Positions 47,959-61,110 of a stretch of 64,000 nt of DNA are shown in pieces. The position numbers and the translations under genes were made by a program. Location: positions 124,001 through 188,000 of the forward strand of contig CALSFV010000405.1 of the NCBI GenBank assembly GCA_943737045.1. Direction: 5' to 3'. This DNA comes from Parapristionchus giblindavisi (lineage: Eukaryota > Nematoda > Chromadorea > Rhabditida > Diplogasteridae). The notes under the pieces were generated by a model, which saw only the letters and a program-made list of their open reading frames with translations, did no database searches and was not told the DNA's origin. Positions within the stretch are counted from its first letter, which is position 1; every line of letters begins with the position of its first letter.

Positions 47959-50900
47959 GTTTCGTCAACCGAACGGCTTTGCATTCCAATCACTTTAGTT
48001 AGAAGGGGTGATCACGATATCATAACTGTGAGAGATGAAGAGCACCATAAATGATTGAAGAAATGAAGACATATGAGGACTACGTATTTTTTCCGGTTCT
48101 GTAACGAGCCCTTATCATCGAAACATGAGTAGAAAACATGGCAAGAGGGGTGACCAGAAAAGCGAATCGGTATGTTTGTGAGAGAGATAGGGTACAGCTA
48201 CTACTGCAGTTGATTGAACAGAGATAACTGTTCTACTCCTCCTCCTCCTCCTACTTCTTCTTTCGCTACTCGAACTTCATAAGGAGAAGAGAACACGAAT
48301 CAGTGGTTGCGTGTGTATATGAAAGGGGTGCCTACGCCTCACCGAGCTCTATCCTCGAAACAACAAATATCTTGGTGCAGATAAAGAAGTACAGTATCCC
48401 TAAAGGGGAATCGGATTACTGTAGGGAGACGCTAAAAATATCGTCGTTCTGGAGAGGGAGAAGCGATAAAAATAGAAGGGGGGATGAACGGGCGTTTCCT
48501 TATTGAATAAGAAAGGAAGATGAGACATGGATGAATTATGACACATATATTGTACTAGTATGGGAAGGTATCCGGGAGGGAATGAATGAATGAATGAATA
48601 CAAAGAAGGTACACACATCCACTACTACTTCTTCTTCGTCTTCCTCGCAAATTTTCCCATTCTCTACCTTTTCCTTCGTCAAGTTTCTTCGTCTATTGGG
48701 GCCTACATGAGTGTATGTGGAAGTTGCTAGATAAAGAGGGGAAAGGAAATGGGATATATATGGGGGCAGAGAATGAAGGAGGAGAAAAAATTGGAGGAAA
48801 AAGTGAAAGAGGGGAGAGGGCGAGAGGAGGGACGGAATAAGAGAGAGAGGTAGTTGCAGAGATTGTATCAAGAGTCAAAACCAAATTACTCCCTTATAAA
48901 CTCTTGGACTCTACGAGAGAGAGAGACTGAAACATCTCATGAGATATCTAGTAGAAGAAGTGAGAGTGAATGAGGGAGGAAAGGAGAGGTAGGGGAGGGG
49001 AAATAGAGCAGGGAGAGGTAGGGGAGGAATAGAGAGAACGGACGTAAGCTATCGGGATAAGGTGATAGAACCATGTGGAACGACTCTCATGTGCTTTTGA
49101 TATCATCGAAATATAGGGGACGAGAGAGAGAGGAGAAAACCTTGTTCGTTAATCTACTATATTGAACGATATGCATGTATCTATATTTGGGGGACATGCT
49201 CCGGACTACCATAGTCAAATGTTGTAAACATGTAGAGGAGGAGGAGGAAGAAGAAGAAGAAGAAGAAGAAGAGGACTGCTCCTTCCTCTCTTCGTCTCTC
49301 TCGCAATTAAGTGTGTATGTGTGTTGTGTGGGGACAACGACGAGGACGACGACGCAGTCCTCTATTCGTTCAATTCCGGAGAGAAGAAAAAGAAGTCGAG
49401 AGAAGAGAACATTGATAGAATAGACGAGAACTAGAAACTATTCGCTCTGCTACAACTCTATTATAATGTTTCATTCATCGCTTAATGACCACGTGACATG
49501 ACTTTTCGTTTTTACCTACAGTAATCCAATGATAAAAGCGTGGACGACGGTTTGAGCGTTACTGTATCGTCTCGGTCACTATCTAGTTATTCTTTCTTTT
49601 GCTTCTACAATTCCCTAACATTCTGGAAAAAAAAGTAGTGAGATTTTGCAGAATCCAGAGTGATCTCATATATTCTCTCACATCGGCTATATCGAGGCCG
49701 TTCTTGGAGAAAGAGAGGAGAAAAAGGAAACGAGGACGATGACGTGTCTCCCAACATCAGAGACGACTGTTGTGCAGAATATATGACTATATTGAGAGAA
49801 GAGATCATACTAAAGAGTAAAGAGAGTCCTACACTTATGCAAAGGCTAACATGCATATGTTTCATGCAGAGACGCGGAAAAGTCCAACTTCACGGGAATA
49901 CTACGATGCAGATTGTTGCGAATATTCGCGAGAGAGAGGGAGGAAGAGAGAGAGAAGGAGAGTCGTAGTAAACGCGTGAACCAGTAGAGTATGCATGGAA
50001 GAAGTGTGAAGGGAGAGCAAGGAAAGAAGAGGACGACTCTCAGGGACATTTCCTATAGAAGAAGACGATGAAGAAATAAGGGGAGAAGAAGGACAAGAGG
50101 AGAGGAAGATGATGAGGACGGAGATGGAGAGGGAGCGATGGGACTAGGGGAGGGAGGATGGAGAGGAAGAAGAGAGGGGAGGAGGATGGGAGAAAGATGC
50201 TGGGAGAGGGGGGGGGGCTGAAGAAAAGAAGGACGACTACTACAACTAAGGGAGGGCAACGTGAAGGGAGGGCGGAGAAAAAGGCGCGTGGTCCTCCGAA
50301 TGGAAATAGTACTGGAGTGGGAGAGACTGCTATTATATGTAGAGAGGATGGAAGGGAAGAAGGAATAGATCAAAATGGACCAATGCAACATTGCAAATGT
50401 TGGAAATTGGACAATAAAATTTTCACCGCCTAGTTTTCGCTCCATTTTTTGTATAGCTCTGAAAGTGACTTGGGAGGTCCTCACCCAATGCAGACTACAT
50501 CCTTCTTGATGAGACTAAAGAAGCACAAAAGGAAGAAGAGAAACGAAAGAAGAAGAAGAAGATAAAGGAAGAAAGGTATCCATGAGTGATGTATAAGACA
50601 ATACTCATAAATGATGCAGATTATGAAGACGACGAAGGAGGATGAGGAATTGAGGAAAAAGGAGGAGAAGAAGAAGTAAAAGAAGAGGGCATGAAGAATC
50701 TAACAGAAATATAATAGAAAGGCGGCTTAATTGGGCAAAGAGACGAGGCGACTACGGTAGATGTAGTCATGTTTATGTACTAATTGGGAACATGGAAACG
50801 ACAGAAATACTACTAGTGCTCATTAGTATATGAAGAGGGATTGGACAGGTATACGATAGGTCATTGAATAATTATCATTTATGGATTACGGTAGATTACA

Positions 50901-53635
50901 AACAGAGACGATGAAGACAGGTGTCGCCAATGAGAGGTAGGGATTAGCGAATATAGGTGACTACGGTAGTTGCATTAAAGAGGCTGTGATACCATAGGGC
51001 GTGCTTTCCTTGTTTGTTTTTCGGCGTTTTTTCTCCGTCTATGAGAAGGCAGAAGTTGTAAATCATTTCTGAGATGTGGAAAACGTTTTCGTCCTCTCTT
51101 TTGTCATATATACGCGTATGTGTGTTTCTCTTGTCGAGAGTGCTCTACAACGGTTAGTGTCAGGGGGATTGAGAGAGGAATGAAGGAGAGGGAGAGGGAG
51201 AGGAATGAAGGAGAGGGAGAGGGAGGGAGAGAGGGAGAAATAGTGAGGGAGAGGAGGACCGCTCTACTACTACTACACACGGGCTTGATCGATGTTGCTT
51301 TTCGAGGGGTCAGACGTACTCTTTTACCCTCTTCTTCTTCTCCTCCTCCTCCTTCTATATAAAAAGAAAATGAGATAGAGAGCGAGATATTTGAGAGATC
51401 GACAAAATGAATTAGACAAAGGGAACGGAAAGTAGTTGTGACAGAACTGAATTACTTATAAAATACTCTTTCTTTTGGTCTCTTCTCTTTCTATCTCTAC
51501 ACCTCATCCATCTATTAACCCGAACGGTTCTATCACATAGTGTATGAGAACAGAGTAGAAGAAGAAGAAAAAGAAGAAGATGGCATGCCACTTCTTCCTC
51601 TCCTTCTTCTTCTTCTTTTCTACTAACAAGTTTGCACAAACGTAGAACGTACTACTACTAATAGAAGGGGGCTGTACGAAAGGAGTTTACGGAAGTTTCA
51701 AAACAACTTGAAGCAATAACAACGTATGTACAACACAAATGATTTCATCATTGACCATCTCTTTCCGTCCCTTTCTATTCTATTCATTTTACATATTCTT
51801 TCTTTCCATCTACTCCTTCTACTCCTACTTCTTCTTCCTATTCATGCTTATTTGTTTGCAACGCGTGAAACTTGAGAGGCGAAAGGCAGAGGAGCGGGGA
51901 GAGAGAGATACTAGTATTCCTTAACGCCTTGATGTGTCTTGTTACTTGTTAGGGCCTATATCTATCCATGGTCTCCATTGAATTGACAAGTATATCAGAG
52001 ATGAATAATTACTAGCGGAGGGAGAGAAGCTAGCAAAAACGAGTGATCACATGAGGGAAGGAATTGGGAGAGGGACAGTGGAAGAGAGAGAAAGAGGGAG
52101 AAAATGAGAAAGTATATAGACGAAGGTGTGAATGAACAATAAGTGTTGATTGAAAAGGAAAAGGGAAATGCAGACATTGAAAAAGAAACAAGGGATATGA
52201 TTAATGGAGATCAATAGTGAGACGAAAGACTACTTTTTAAAAATATATTTGTGATAATTTTTACTTAAATATTTGGTGATTCGGTGTTCTGATTTTTTTC
52301 TAAAATAATTGAGAAATAGTGATTTTCGGATATTTTCCGGGTTACGGTAGATTTGGCCTGCGTAGTTGGGATGTAGATATTCGAAAAAAAGAATATGAAT
52401 CGTCCTGTTCCATTTCTTGCTCTTCGTTGTTACGAGATGGTAAGTCTTTTGAGGAGACTATAAAGAGAGAAGAGAAGAAGACGATCAAGAATTGAAATGA
52501 GAGATTGTATAGAAGTAGATGACGATGATCACAAGAAGAGATGATAGAAGTGGACATAATAGAAGATGAAGCGAGAGGGGAGAGAGGGAGGAGAGATGGA
52601 GAGGGAGGGGGAGAGGGAGGAGAGATAAAGAGGAAGAGGAAGAGGGATAGTCCGATCATAGTGCGGGAAGTAGTGGCACTATTCACAATGATCAATCGGT
52701 GTTTATTAAGCCGCTTCAGTTGATACGAGAAGAGGCCAAAGGGAAGAAGAGAAGAGAAGGGAATGAAAGGAATATGATTTATACAATCGAGAATGATGGG
52801 GACATTCATAGAATTGAAGTGAATCCATGTATAGGGAAGAGGGAGGAGGAGAGGGGAGGGAGAGAGGAGGAGGAGAGGAAGGGAAGGAGAAGAGGGGAGA
52901 GGAAGAGGAAGGGAGGGGAGGAGGAGAGGGGGAGTGAGGGAGAGTGGAGAGAGGAGAGAGATAAACAGCGAAACATGCCTTCGTGTCTATTCTCAATAGC
53001 AGTTACAGTAGGCATTATCCTATATGGGGAAGAACCACCGTTTGAATGGATTGGATGTGAAGATATAGAGTTTGATGAGGATAGGAAACAGAAGATCGAA
53101 GAGGAAATGATTGTACGTAGGATAGTAAAATGTCGAAAACTCCGGGTGATGGAAGATGGAATAAAGTTGAACATTAGAAAAAGACAACTACTGTTCATGT
53201 ATCACGGTGACCGTTGTTGCTCGATTAGAAGCGGAAGAGGAAACAAACAAGACCAATTAATATTGGGCCCACAATTGATATATTGACACGAATTGTATAG
53301 CACAAATGATACGTGTTTAATAGTGATAGTTTATGTTCTTCACTTTTCTTCATTGTATATGAGAGAATAATGTTCAAAAGTTGCGATGAAAAAATAGGAA
53401 AAAAAGATTCCGGAGAAAATTCCACGCTTTTCTTTTATTTTCACAACTTTTTAACAAAATATCGGAGAAGTGGATCAAGAACAGACACTATATGATGACT
53501 AATGTGAGCTAATGAAGTAGTAGAAGAAGAGATAGTGGAAATGAAAGAAGAAGGAGTGCACAACCCTTCCATTCTACCTCTACCTCTTCCTGTACACAGA
53601 AGACGACGAAGAAGAAGAGGCATGTACTCTCCCTC

Positions 53636-53711
53636 TCCATCTCCCTCTCTCCCTCTCTCCCTCTCTCCCTCTCTCCCTCTCTCCCTCTCTCCCTCTCTCC
53701 CTCTCTCCCTC
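53636..53711. repeat. CCCTCTCT minisatellite
   Basis: About eight tandem copies of the 8-mer CCCTCTCT, merging into CTCCCTCT variants. Confidence 0.9.
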
Positions 53712-53997
53712 TACCTCTCCTTCTCCCTCTCCCTATCTCAATCTATCACTCATCAATTTCAACTAGGGAGACAGTTCATTCAGTCAAAGGTCATTATAAA
53801 ATAAATCAAAAGACACGAGATATAGGAATGATCTAAAGAAGATAAAGAGAATAAAGTGATAGAATATAGATTGACTTGAACCGGCTGGCTCTATTTCTTC
53901 TCCCCCTTATTGTTAGCTCGTCTCTCTCTCTCCCCATTCCATTTATCTCTCTCTCCTCACAACCTCGTCAATCCATCCCTGAACGTGCGCATACGTA

Positions 53998-54068
53998 GCA
54001 TCGGTGGTTCAGTGGTAGAATGCTCGCCTGCCACGCGGGCGGCCCGGGTTCGATTCCCGGCCGATGCA
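53998..54068 (+). tRNA. tRNA-Gly(GCC)
   Basis: A complete 71-base cloverleaf. The acceptor GCATCGG pairs with CCGATGC and is followed by discriminator A. The A box is TGGTTCAGTGG. The anticodon stem CTCGC/GCGGG encloses the loop CTGCCAC with anticodon GCC. The T arm is CCCGGGTTCGATTCCCGG. A TTTTT terminator follows within a few bases. It is the standard eukaryotic tRNA-Gly and lies antisense within the putative lin-14 gene. Confidence 0.98.
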
Positions 54069-55802
54069 ACTCTTTTTGCAGATTTCTCTAGCATATTTTG
54101 ATATCTGATATGAAAATATTGTTTTGTAGTATGGTGTTGTTGTTTAGTCAGTGATGAATTTCCACTCATGAGAGGCGGGATAAGATATAAATTACATATG
54201 TAAACTGAAGATGATGAAGTTCTTAGATGAAAAGTCAAAGATGGAGAAGAGGGAAGATGAAAAATTAGCTATCATATCAGGTGTACTTGCTTCCTCTCAC
54301 GAGATATCAAGGCTCTTGATTATATGTTTCTCTTTCCCTCCTCTCCCTCTGCTTATTTCCCTCCCTCTCCCTCTTCATCTCCCTCTCCCTCTTCATCTCT
54401 CGTCCCATCGAGACCCAAACAGCTGACTGACTACTATTCCTATACTAAAGTGCTTCGTCATTTCGAATTCGCTTTCCTCTAATAGAAACGAAGAATGATA
54501 TAAGGGAATGAAAGAGCAGCAGAGACCAAAGAGAACAGAAGAGACCACGAGAGAAAGAGAAAAAGAAGAACGTATTGCACATAGCGCGAACGAAAGGCAT
54601 TCGCCGTGTTCGCTACTCTTTTTGCTGTTCGTCGCCCCTTCTCTCCATGTCTGCACATCCCTCACTTTCCCCCTATTTCATTTCATCTTTCAATACCTTT
54701 TCCGTTCTTCTATCCGCGCGCTCTCTCTCTCTCTCCTTTCTCTCTATCCCCTCACTAGTTTCAATCGCAGCAGAGTGCCTCCAGGGCCGTAGTCGCCAGC
54801 TGATCAAACCGGTTAAGTCTCTTTTCTCTCTTCCTCTCTCTCTCCCTCTTCCTCCCTCTCTCTCTCTCTCCTCTCCCCCTCTCTCCATCCCTTTCTGCTC
54901 TTCCCTTCTCTTCTCGTAAGTGAGAATGGGCTCACTGTCCACACGAGGAATGGAGGCCGCTTCGGTTGCATTTAGTGAAAAGAGAGAAGAGAAGGGATGA
55001 TGCCGATGGATAGAGATGAGAGGGAGGAAATCAAGGGGAGAGGAGGGACGGAGAGAGGAAGGAGAGAGAGAGAGAGACTAGTATTCCTTGAAGACTCGAT
55101 CAGCTGTTGTGCTAGAGTCCCTCTCTCTTTTGCTTGCATCTTCTTCTTGGCATCCTTCCCCCTCGTACTTTACGTTTCTCTGTTCCCCCTATGTCTCTCC
55201 TTCCCTCACTCTATCTCTTACGTAATGGCAATGAGTGTGTGCCCTGAGGGAGAGAAAGAGTCCACTACCTCGATGACCACAAGAGATAGAGAGAGAAGAG
55301 AGTAGAAGAGAGATTCAGAAAGAGTCGCTCTCTCCTCTGTTTACTCTCGTGAACGAAATGCATATGCAAATGCCGTCGTCGTCCACTCCCCTTTGGAACT
55401 ATAGAATGAGGGAGGGGAGAGTGGGTAGAGAGAGGAGAGAGAGGGAGGAGAGAGAACGAATTGAATTCGAGAACGATAACGAAAGGATGATGATAGTGGT
55501 GTGGTTGTAGATGATCATAAATGTGGTACTGATATGGAATTGCAAAGGAAGAAGAGGAGAAGGAGAATGGACTATACGATTGAATTGAGGAGAATGATGA
55601 TAAGAATTGAAAATGAAGACCTACCGTAATCTCTGAACAATAGAAAGGCTGAAACACTCTCACTACTGGTGTGAAGGAACGATGTTCGAAATCGGAATTG
55701 CAATCAAAATGCATCATGTATAGTCAGGTTTAGTTCGATTTCGATCAACGTTCATGTTAAAGTAACCGTAAAATGTTTATAAAAAATAAATTCAGTACTG
55801 AC

Positions 55803-56023
55803 TTCTTGAGTTGTTTGCATTCACTACATGAGGTGGACGGTTGCTGTCGTGGAGGGGAATTCATGGATGTTGATGTGGATGGATTAGCTGATGATGACGA
55901 TGATGATGCGGCTGTCCCCAGTAGGAGTTCGTGCCATCGTTCATTGAATCCGTTCATGGCATTCTGTGAGGCTTCCGCTGCTATCGCTCCTGCCACGCCG
56001 TTCGGATGATTTTGCTGATTCAG
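55803..56023 (-). CDS. Upstream exon, probably of a longer lin-14-like isoform
   Basis: The open frame runs from a TTTCAG acceptor (56024-56029) to an AA|GTCAGT donor. The residues begin LNQQNHPNGVAGAIAAEASQ, then NERWHELLLGTAASSSSSS, and end in CSECKQLK. The Ser/Asn/Gln-rich style matches the lin-14-like N terminus. It joins the exon at 58565-58473 in phase 0. It ends in phase 2, while the acceptor at 46246 needs phase 1, so an intervening exon or another donor is required. Confidence 0.5.
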
Positions 56024-56885
56024 CTGAAATTGAGACACTTTAGGACCGCTCAGATGGATATTTTAGGCGCTGATGAATTTAGCACAAATGTTATGAACAT
56101 GTTTCGCTACCAGGATACGATTTATTGCGCAAACATTCCCTGTGGTATGCTGCATAACTAATCACCCGCAATAATGTTTGGAATGGTGGATGAAACGAGA
56201 ATGGCAATGTTCTGTTACAGAGTTCCCTTCTAGTATTATGCTAATAACTAAACTTTCCAATGAAGGTTCTCAAACTTTAATCCGAATGCAATCATTGACT
56301 GCATTTAGTTGAACTTATTAGTAGTTCTTCGACCTTTCGTCCCCTTTTGCCCTATCACTTTGAAAGCATCGATGAGTGAAAAGATAATGGAAATATCATC
56401 ATCATCATCATCCTCTCTTTCTATAATCTCGACCGGATCTGGTTTTATGTGTGACCCTTCTCTACCTATTGAGAAGAAGAAGAATAGAAATGGAATGGTC
56501 CCTGTGTCTATGGAAGTGTTAGAGCCTAGTCCTCCCCGCGATAAGAGACCTTAGCTGCTCAAGCGAATTCTTCGTGGCATATAAACAAGATAAGAGAATG
56601 AATGGATTACGGTATAGGGAACAAGACCAGATCGAGATAATGAACACCCTTCAGGAGACTATTGTAATAATGTTGTATACTGATAATGTGTGCTGTTTTC
56701 TCTAGAGTTCAAAGATCATCGAGATCAGATAAAGTCCCTGGGCATCTTCTCACTTGATGCCAATCGTTGTGATCTTATCCCTCCCTCTGCCTCTGTCTAC
56801 CTCATCTTGAATCCTTCTACACTTCAATCATCTATCAAACATGTGACTCTTTTCCTCCATGGATATACCACATCTCAGCTGCTTA

Positions 56886-56886
<1 letters not shown>

Positions 56887-56929
<43 letters not shown>
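56887..56929. repeat. (CT)n microsatellite
   Basis: A pure CT run of about 43 bases. Confidence 0.95.
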
Positions 56930-56932
<3 letters not shown>

Positions 56933-57780
56933 CTCATTTGAACCCTCACTGGACACAACGAATCTCTCTCAGGTGAAAGCAGCCGTGTCCTCCTATCTCT
57001 ACCTCTGCTTATCCTCCTCTCCCTCTCCCTCTCCCTCATCCTCCCTCTCTCGACGTTTGTGATGTGAAATCGCACGCTCAATCTCAATCTCCCCCTCCCT
57101 CTCCCTCTCCCTTCCTACCCCCAGGGCGGTGAGAGGCATTCTAGGTCATGCACAGTCTCAATTTGAATAGCGCCACTGACCGCTCCTCTCTCTATCTTAA
57201 TATGGAGGACGAGAAATGATTGAAAGAGAGAGGATATAAGAAGAGACATAGAGAGGTCTTTGTCTGATGTAAGGGAGAGTTTGATGAGGAGGAGGAGGAG
57301 GGAGAGGGAGAGAAGGAGAGGGAGGGAGGAGTAAAGTCTGGATGTTCAAAGAGAGAGAGAGAGAGAGAGAGGAATAATTGCTACCGAGGACGACGCAATA
57401 TGACCACCATTGTAATGTTCCTGAGGCGAGACAGAGATGAATGAGGATAAAAGTACAATTCCTAGTGTTCGCAGATCTCACCAGCTGATACACACTTCGA
57501 TCGGAAGTACAGATCAGATCGTTTTTTGGGTCCCTATCCCTCTATTTCCTCTTCTCTTCTCTATATATTCATCGTCGGAAAGTATTCTCCTCATTGTTCG
57601 GAGGGGACCTTTTTGCCTTCCTTGGGTAGGGCAACCAAGGCAACACCGAAGGAGAAGAAGAATGAATGAATGGATGAATACGGGAAAAGAGAGGAAGAAG
57701 AAGATGAGGAATAGAGAGAATGAATACTTAGTGAGTATCATCATTGAAACGAATGGAAGAATGGGAGATTGTATAAAAGA

Positions 57781-57796
57781 GAGAGGGAGAGAGAGA

Positions 57797-57850
<54 letters not shown>
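57781..57850. repeat. (GA)n microsatellite
   Basis: A GA run of about 70 bases with a few GGG interruptions. Confidence 0.95.
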
Positions 57851-57853
<3 letters not shown>

Positions 57854-58472
57854 GAAGGAGTTCTAGAGCCATTCGTGGACTTTCACTCATTCCCATACAC
57901 AATCCACACTATTCATTTCTCAATTGTCGCCTCTCTCAACTTTGGCTGAGGGATGTGGATATGTAATCTGCTGAATGAGATACTGAATGGAAATGAATTG
58001 AAATAGTGAGAATGAGAGAGATGGAGAGAGAGAGAGAGAGATTGAGAGAGAGGAGGAAAGGGGGATAATAGTACATGGTCAAAAGAGGATCAAGAGGAGA
58101 AGCACCACCATATTATTATATGTGTATAGTAATTCAACACGAGCAGATTATGAGAGAGCGAGAGTGTATCAGAACAAGAAGAGACCGAGAGAGGAACAGA
58201 GGCACAGAGATCAAAGATCATTATGGACTCATATTAGGTCAGCTGTACTATTACGTGAAAAGCACTACTGGGATTTATGAAATATCACTGCTTAATTGAT
58301 AATCAGCTGATAATAAAGGAAGGATATGCGCAGATCTTCGATGATTAATGTAAGTACGGTAGCTTTTAGAGAAATGAGGAACATATGCGCAGTGGGTAAA
58401 ACGATGATTATAACTACGCATGATAATGAAAATATAAAATTTAAATAATAATAATAATTTAATACAAGCTAC

Positions 58473-58565
58473 CTGCTCGAGGATCTTCTGCATGATGGCC
58501 GCATCGAAAACGCCAGAGGGCAATTGCCCAAGCGAAGAAGCCACGATTGTAGGGAGGAGAACGGA
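58473..58565 (-). CDS. Further upstream exon of the lin-14-like gene
   Basis: A 31-codon open segment lies between a GACTAG acceptor and a CAG|GTAGCT donor. It encodes LPTIVASSLGQLPSGVFDAA then IMQKILEQ, an amphipathic, protein-like sequence. Phase 0 at its end fits the start of the exon at 56023. No first exon with a start codon was found further right, so the true 5' end is unknown. Confidence 0.45.
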
Positions 58566-60726
58566 CTAGTCCGTCGTTTGGGTGAAGATGATAATATGTA
58601 TGACTCAAGAGGGGGATTGAAGTGTGGGTGCCGATTGATATATACACTCTACTCTATATGATAAGTGAAGATTCACCTCTATCTAACTACTAGGAGTTCA
58701 CCTGAAATGAATGAATCATCAATTACCAATTAGTTGAGAGGACGAAAATAGAAAATGTCGTAAGGAGTTGTAATGGAAGTATGGACCAATATGCAAATGA
58801 AGATGAAAGAATAAGGGAAAGTTGAGGAACTAAGAGAGAAAGCGTGAACACGACATGCGCACACACAAACGAGAGAGAGAGGAGATAGTGAGTGGGGGAG
58901 AGGGAGGAGAGAGAGAGAGGAGAGAGGGGAGAGAGGGGGGAGAGGGAGAGGGAGGAGGAAGGAGAGATGCGAATAAAGGGGAGGAGAGTTAGAGAACACA
59001 CGCACTCTCTCACACTTCTTCTCTGTCTCGCTAGGAGAACTAGATCTCTCTCCGCCTCTCTCTTTCTCTACTGAAACAGCGACATCAGCTGAGCTCGGAA
59101 TGGAATAGAGTGGGGGAAGAGAGGGAGGAGAGGGAGAGAGAAGGGAGAGGGAGGAGGCGAGAGAGTGAGGGGAGAGGGAGAGAACACGCAGGGAGGAGGG
59201 ATGGAGGAGGGAGGGAGGGGGGAAAGTGACCACTAGTACTACGAGAAAGAGACGAAGAAGAAGAAGAAGAAGAAGGAATTCCCCCGGAAGTTTGAGGCAG
59301 AGGGGAAAAGAAGAAGAAGAAGAAGGAGAGAGAGAAGATACATGGATTGGAGAAGATGAATGAGTCGTGTTTATGATGAAGGAGATGAGGTCAAAGAGTA
59401 AAGAAAAGGAATAGTACTAGTAGTATGAATGAGGAGGAAAGAGGATAGGCTATAGAGAATGAAGGACCAAGGGGAAGGAAAGACCTCCTCCTTTTGCACC
59501 CCCCTTAAGGGAAAAAGGATGCCTTATTGAACGGACCAAATATATAGGGACATTTCATTGAGAAGGAGGACTCTGATGGGGATAGAAGGGAGAGGAATAT
59601 GTAGTATTGAGGAGGCACTCATGAAGATGTATTAGAGGTGATATGGGGAGAGGGAGAGGGAGAGGGAGAGATAGAGGGAGAGGGAGAGGGACAGAGAGAG
59701 GGAGAGGGATCAAGACAAAGAGGAATGGTGACAGATGCACTAAATGAACAGCTGTATTGGAATGGTTATCGAGAGAGAAGGAAATGAACGTGAAAGTACG
59801 AAATTGAAGGAGTGGCCTGGGGGTAGTGAGGAGATGATGGTAGAGAGAAGGGGGGATGAGGAGACAGGAGAGAGAGGCATGGGAGGGGAGGGAGAGGATT
59901 GAGTGGAGACAGAAGAGGGAGAGAGGAGGGGAGAGAAAGAGGTAGAGGTAGGTGAATGTGGAAATGAAGGAGAGTTCCAAGTGATGCCACAAGCGTAGGG
60001 GCAAACTTTGAGATTGAGAGAGGGAGAGTATCTCTCTCTCTTCTCTCTCGGAACACTCACACGGTGTAGTACTGACAAAGAGAAGGAAGAAGTCGGGTTG
60101 AAGGAACTGAATGGAAGGAAGTAAGAGTACAGAGGGGTCATAGTTGATATGTACCTAATGGATCAGTTCCCTAAATATTTTCAACTACTTCGTTCAACTT
60201 CCATTCAAATTCACTTCACTTCACTTCAACTTTTTCAACTTTCAAATATTGTTGATATGTTCATTGTAATGATTGGCAAAGATCAGCAGGCTTTGCGGCA
60301 AAATGAATCACTGCGCGTTCCTCAATAGATTACCAACGTGGGGCCTCAACTACTGCATCCTGTTAGGACTAAATAATTTATCGCCTTTTCTTGATTGAAC
60401 ATATCCATAAATATTTCCATTGGGCGCCAAAGAGCTCGCTGGGTGATCTTTCGTCTTGAATTCTGACTCGTCCTCCCTTTCTCTTCTCCTCACTCTGATT
60501 AATGACAACAGTTCGTGTTATCATCCAGAATGGCTTCAGTCTATAATCTTTCTCTCCCTTTATGTGTAGAGCGGCGACAGCGAGAGGAATATGCATAGGG
60601 GGGACTGTGGGAGAGAGGAATAGGAAGAGCAGAACGTAAGACGATTGAGAGCTCCTTATCTATTGTGATAGGGTGACAAGCATCGCAACACTTCTAACAA
60701 GGACATCGTCACAAATTGCCAGCGAA

Positions 60727-61110
60727 TTATGGTTGGTGACATATATCACGAGAATGAAATTCTGAGAGGACATCTGTCTACTTGCCACGAGCTGCTGGTA
60801 TTCGAGAAAATTGATTTCGAAAATCGCAAATTTTAAGGAGTTCAAACTCCACTCGCCATTCGGCTCAAATGTCTTGGTGTTGTTGATAAAGCGCTTGCTT
60901 TAAATTTTGTAAGCTCATGGTTCGATTCATGCTATGTTCCATGTGTCCCGCGCGAGGTTCGATGGTATTGAAGCTGAAAGCTGATAGTCGATTTCGAACG
61001 CCTTGAAATTCGCGATTTCTTGAATACCACAAGCTCGCGGCAAGTAGATTCGACGGATTTCTTGTCAGAATTTCATGACGGGTTCTAGTGATATAGATCA
61101 CTAACCATAA
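60727..61110. mobile_element. Foldback element with about 140-base inverted arms
   Basis: The outer ends are TTATGGTTGGTGA and, inverted, TTATGGTTAGTGA. Inside, GAAATTCTGA, CTACTTGCC, GAGCT and GGTATTC recur in inverse order in the other arm. The arms differ by small gaps and changes, so the element is old. No open frame or clear target duplication was found. Confidence 0.7.

Larger units (their letters stand above)
46248..55802 (-). other. Large intron or promoter region of the lin-14-like gene
   Basis: I see no coding exon that I can support in these 9.5 kb. The sequence is dominated by polypurine runs (GAGAGGGAGAGG types), a GA microsatellite, an 8-base CCCTCTCT satellite, a tRNA-Gly gene and scattered TACGGTA motifs. 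A small exon that repairs the phase between 55803 and 46246 could be hidden here. Many long Ser/Pro/Leu or Glu/Arg-rich frames are artefacts of the repeats. Confidence 0.5.

Noticed and set aside
60378..60596. A 72-codon minus-strand frame upstream of the lin-14-like gene
   Set aside because: The composition is protein-like, but I found no fitting donor or known motif, so it is not supported as an exon.
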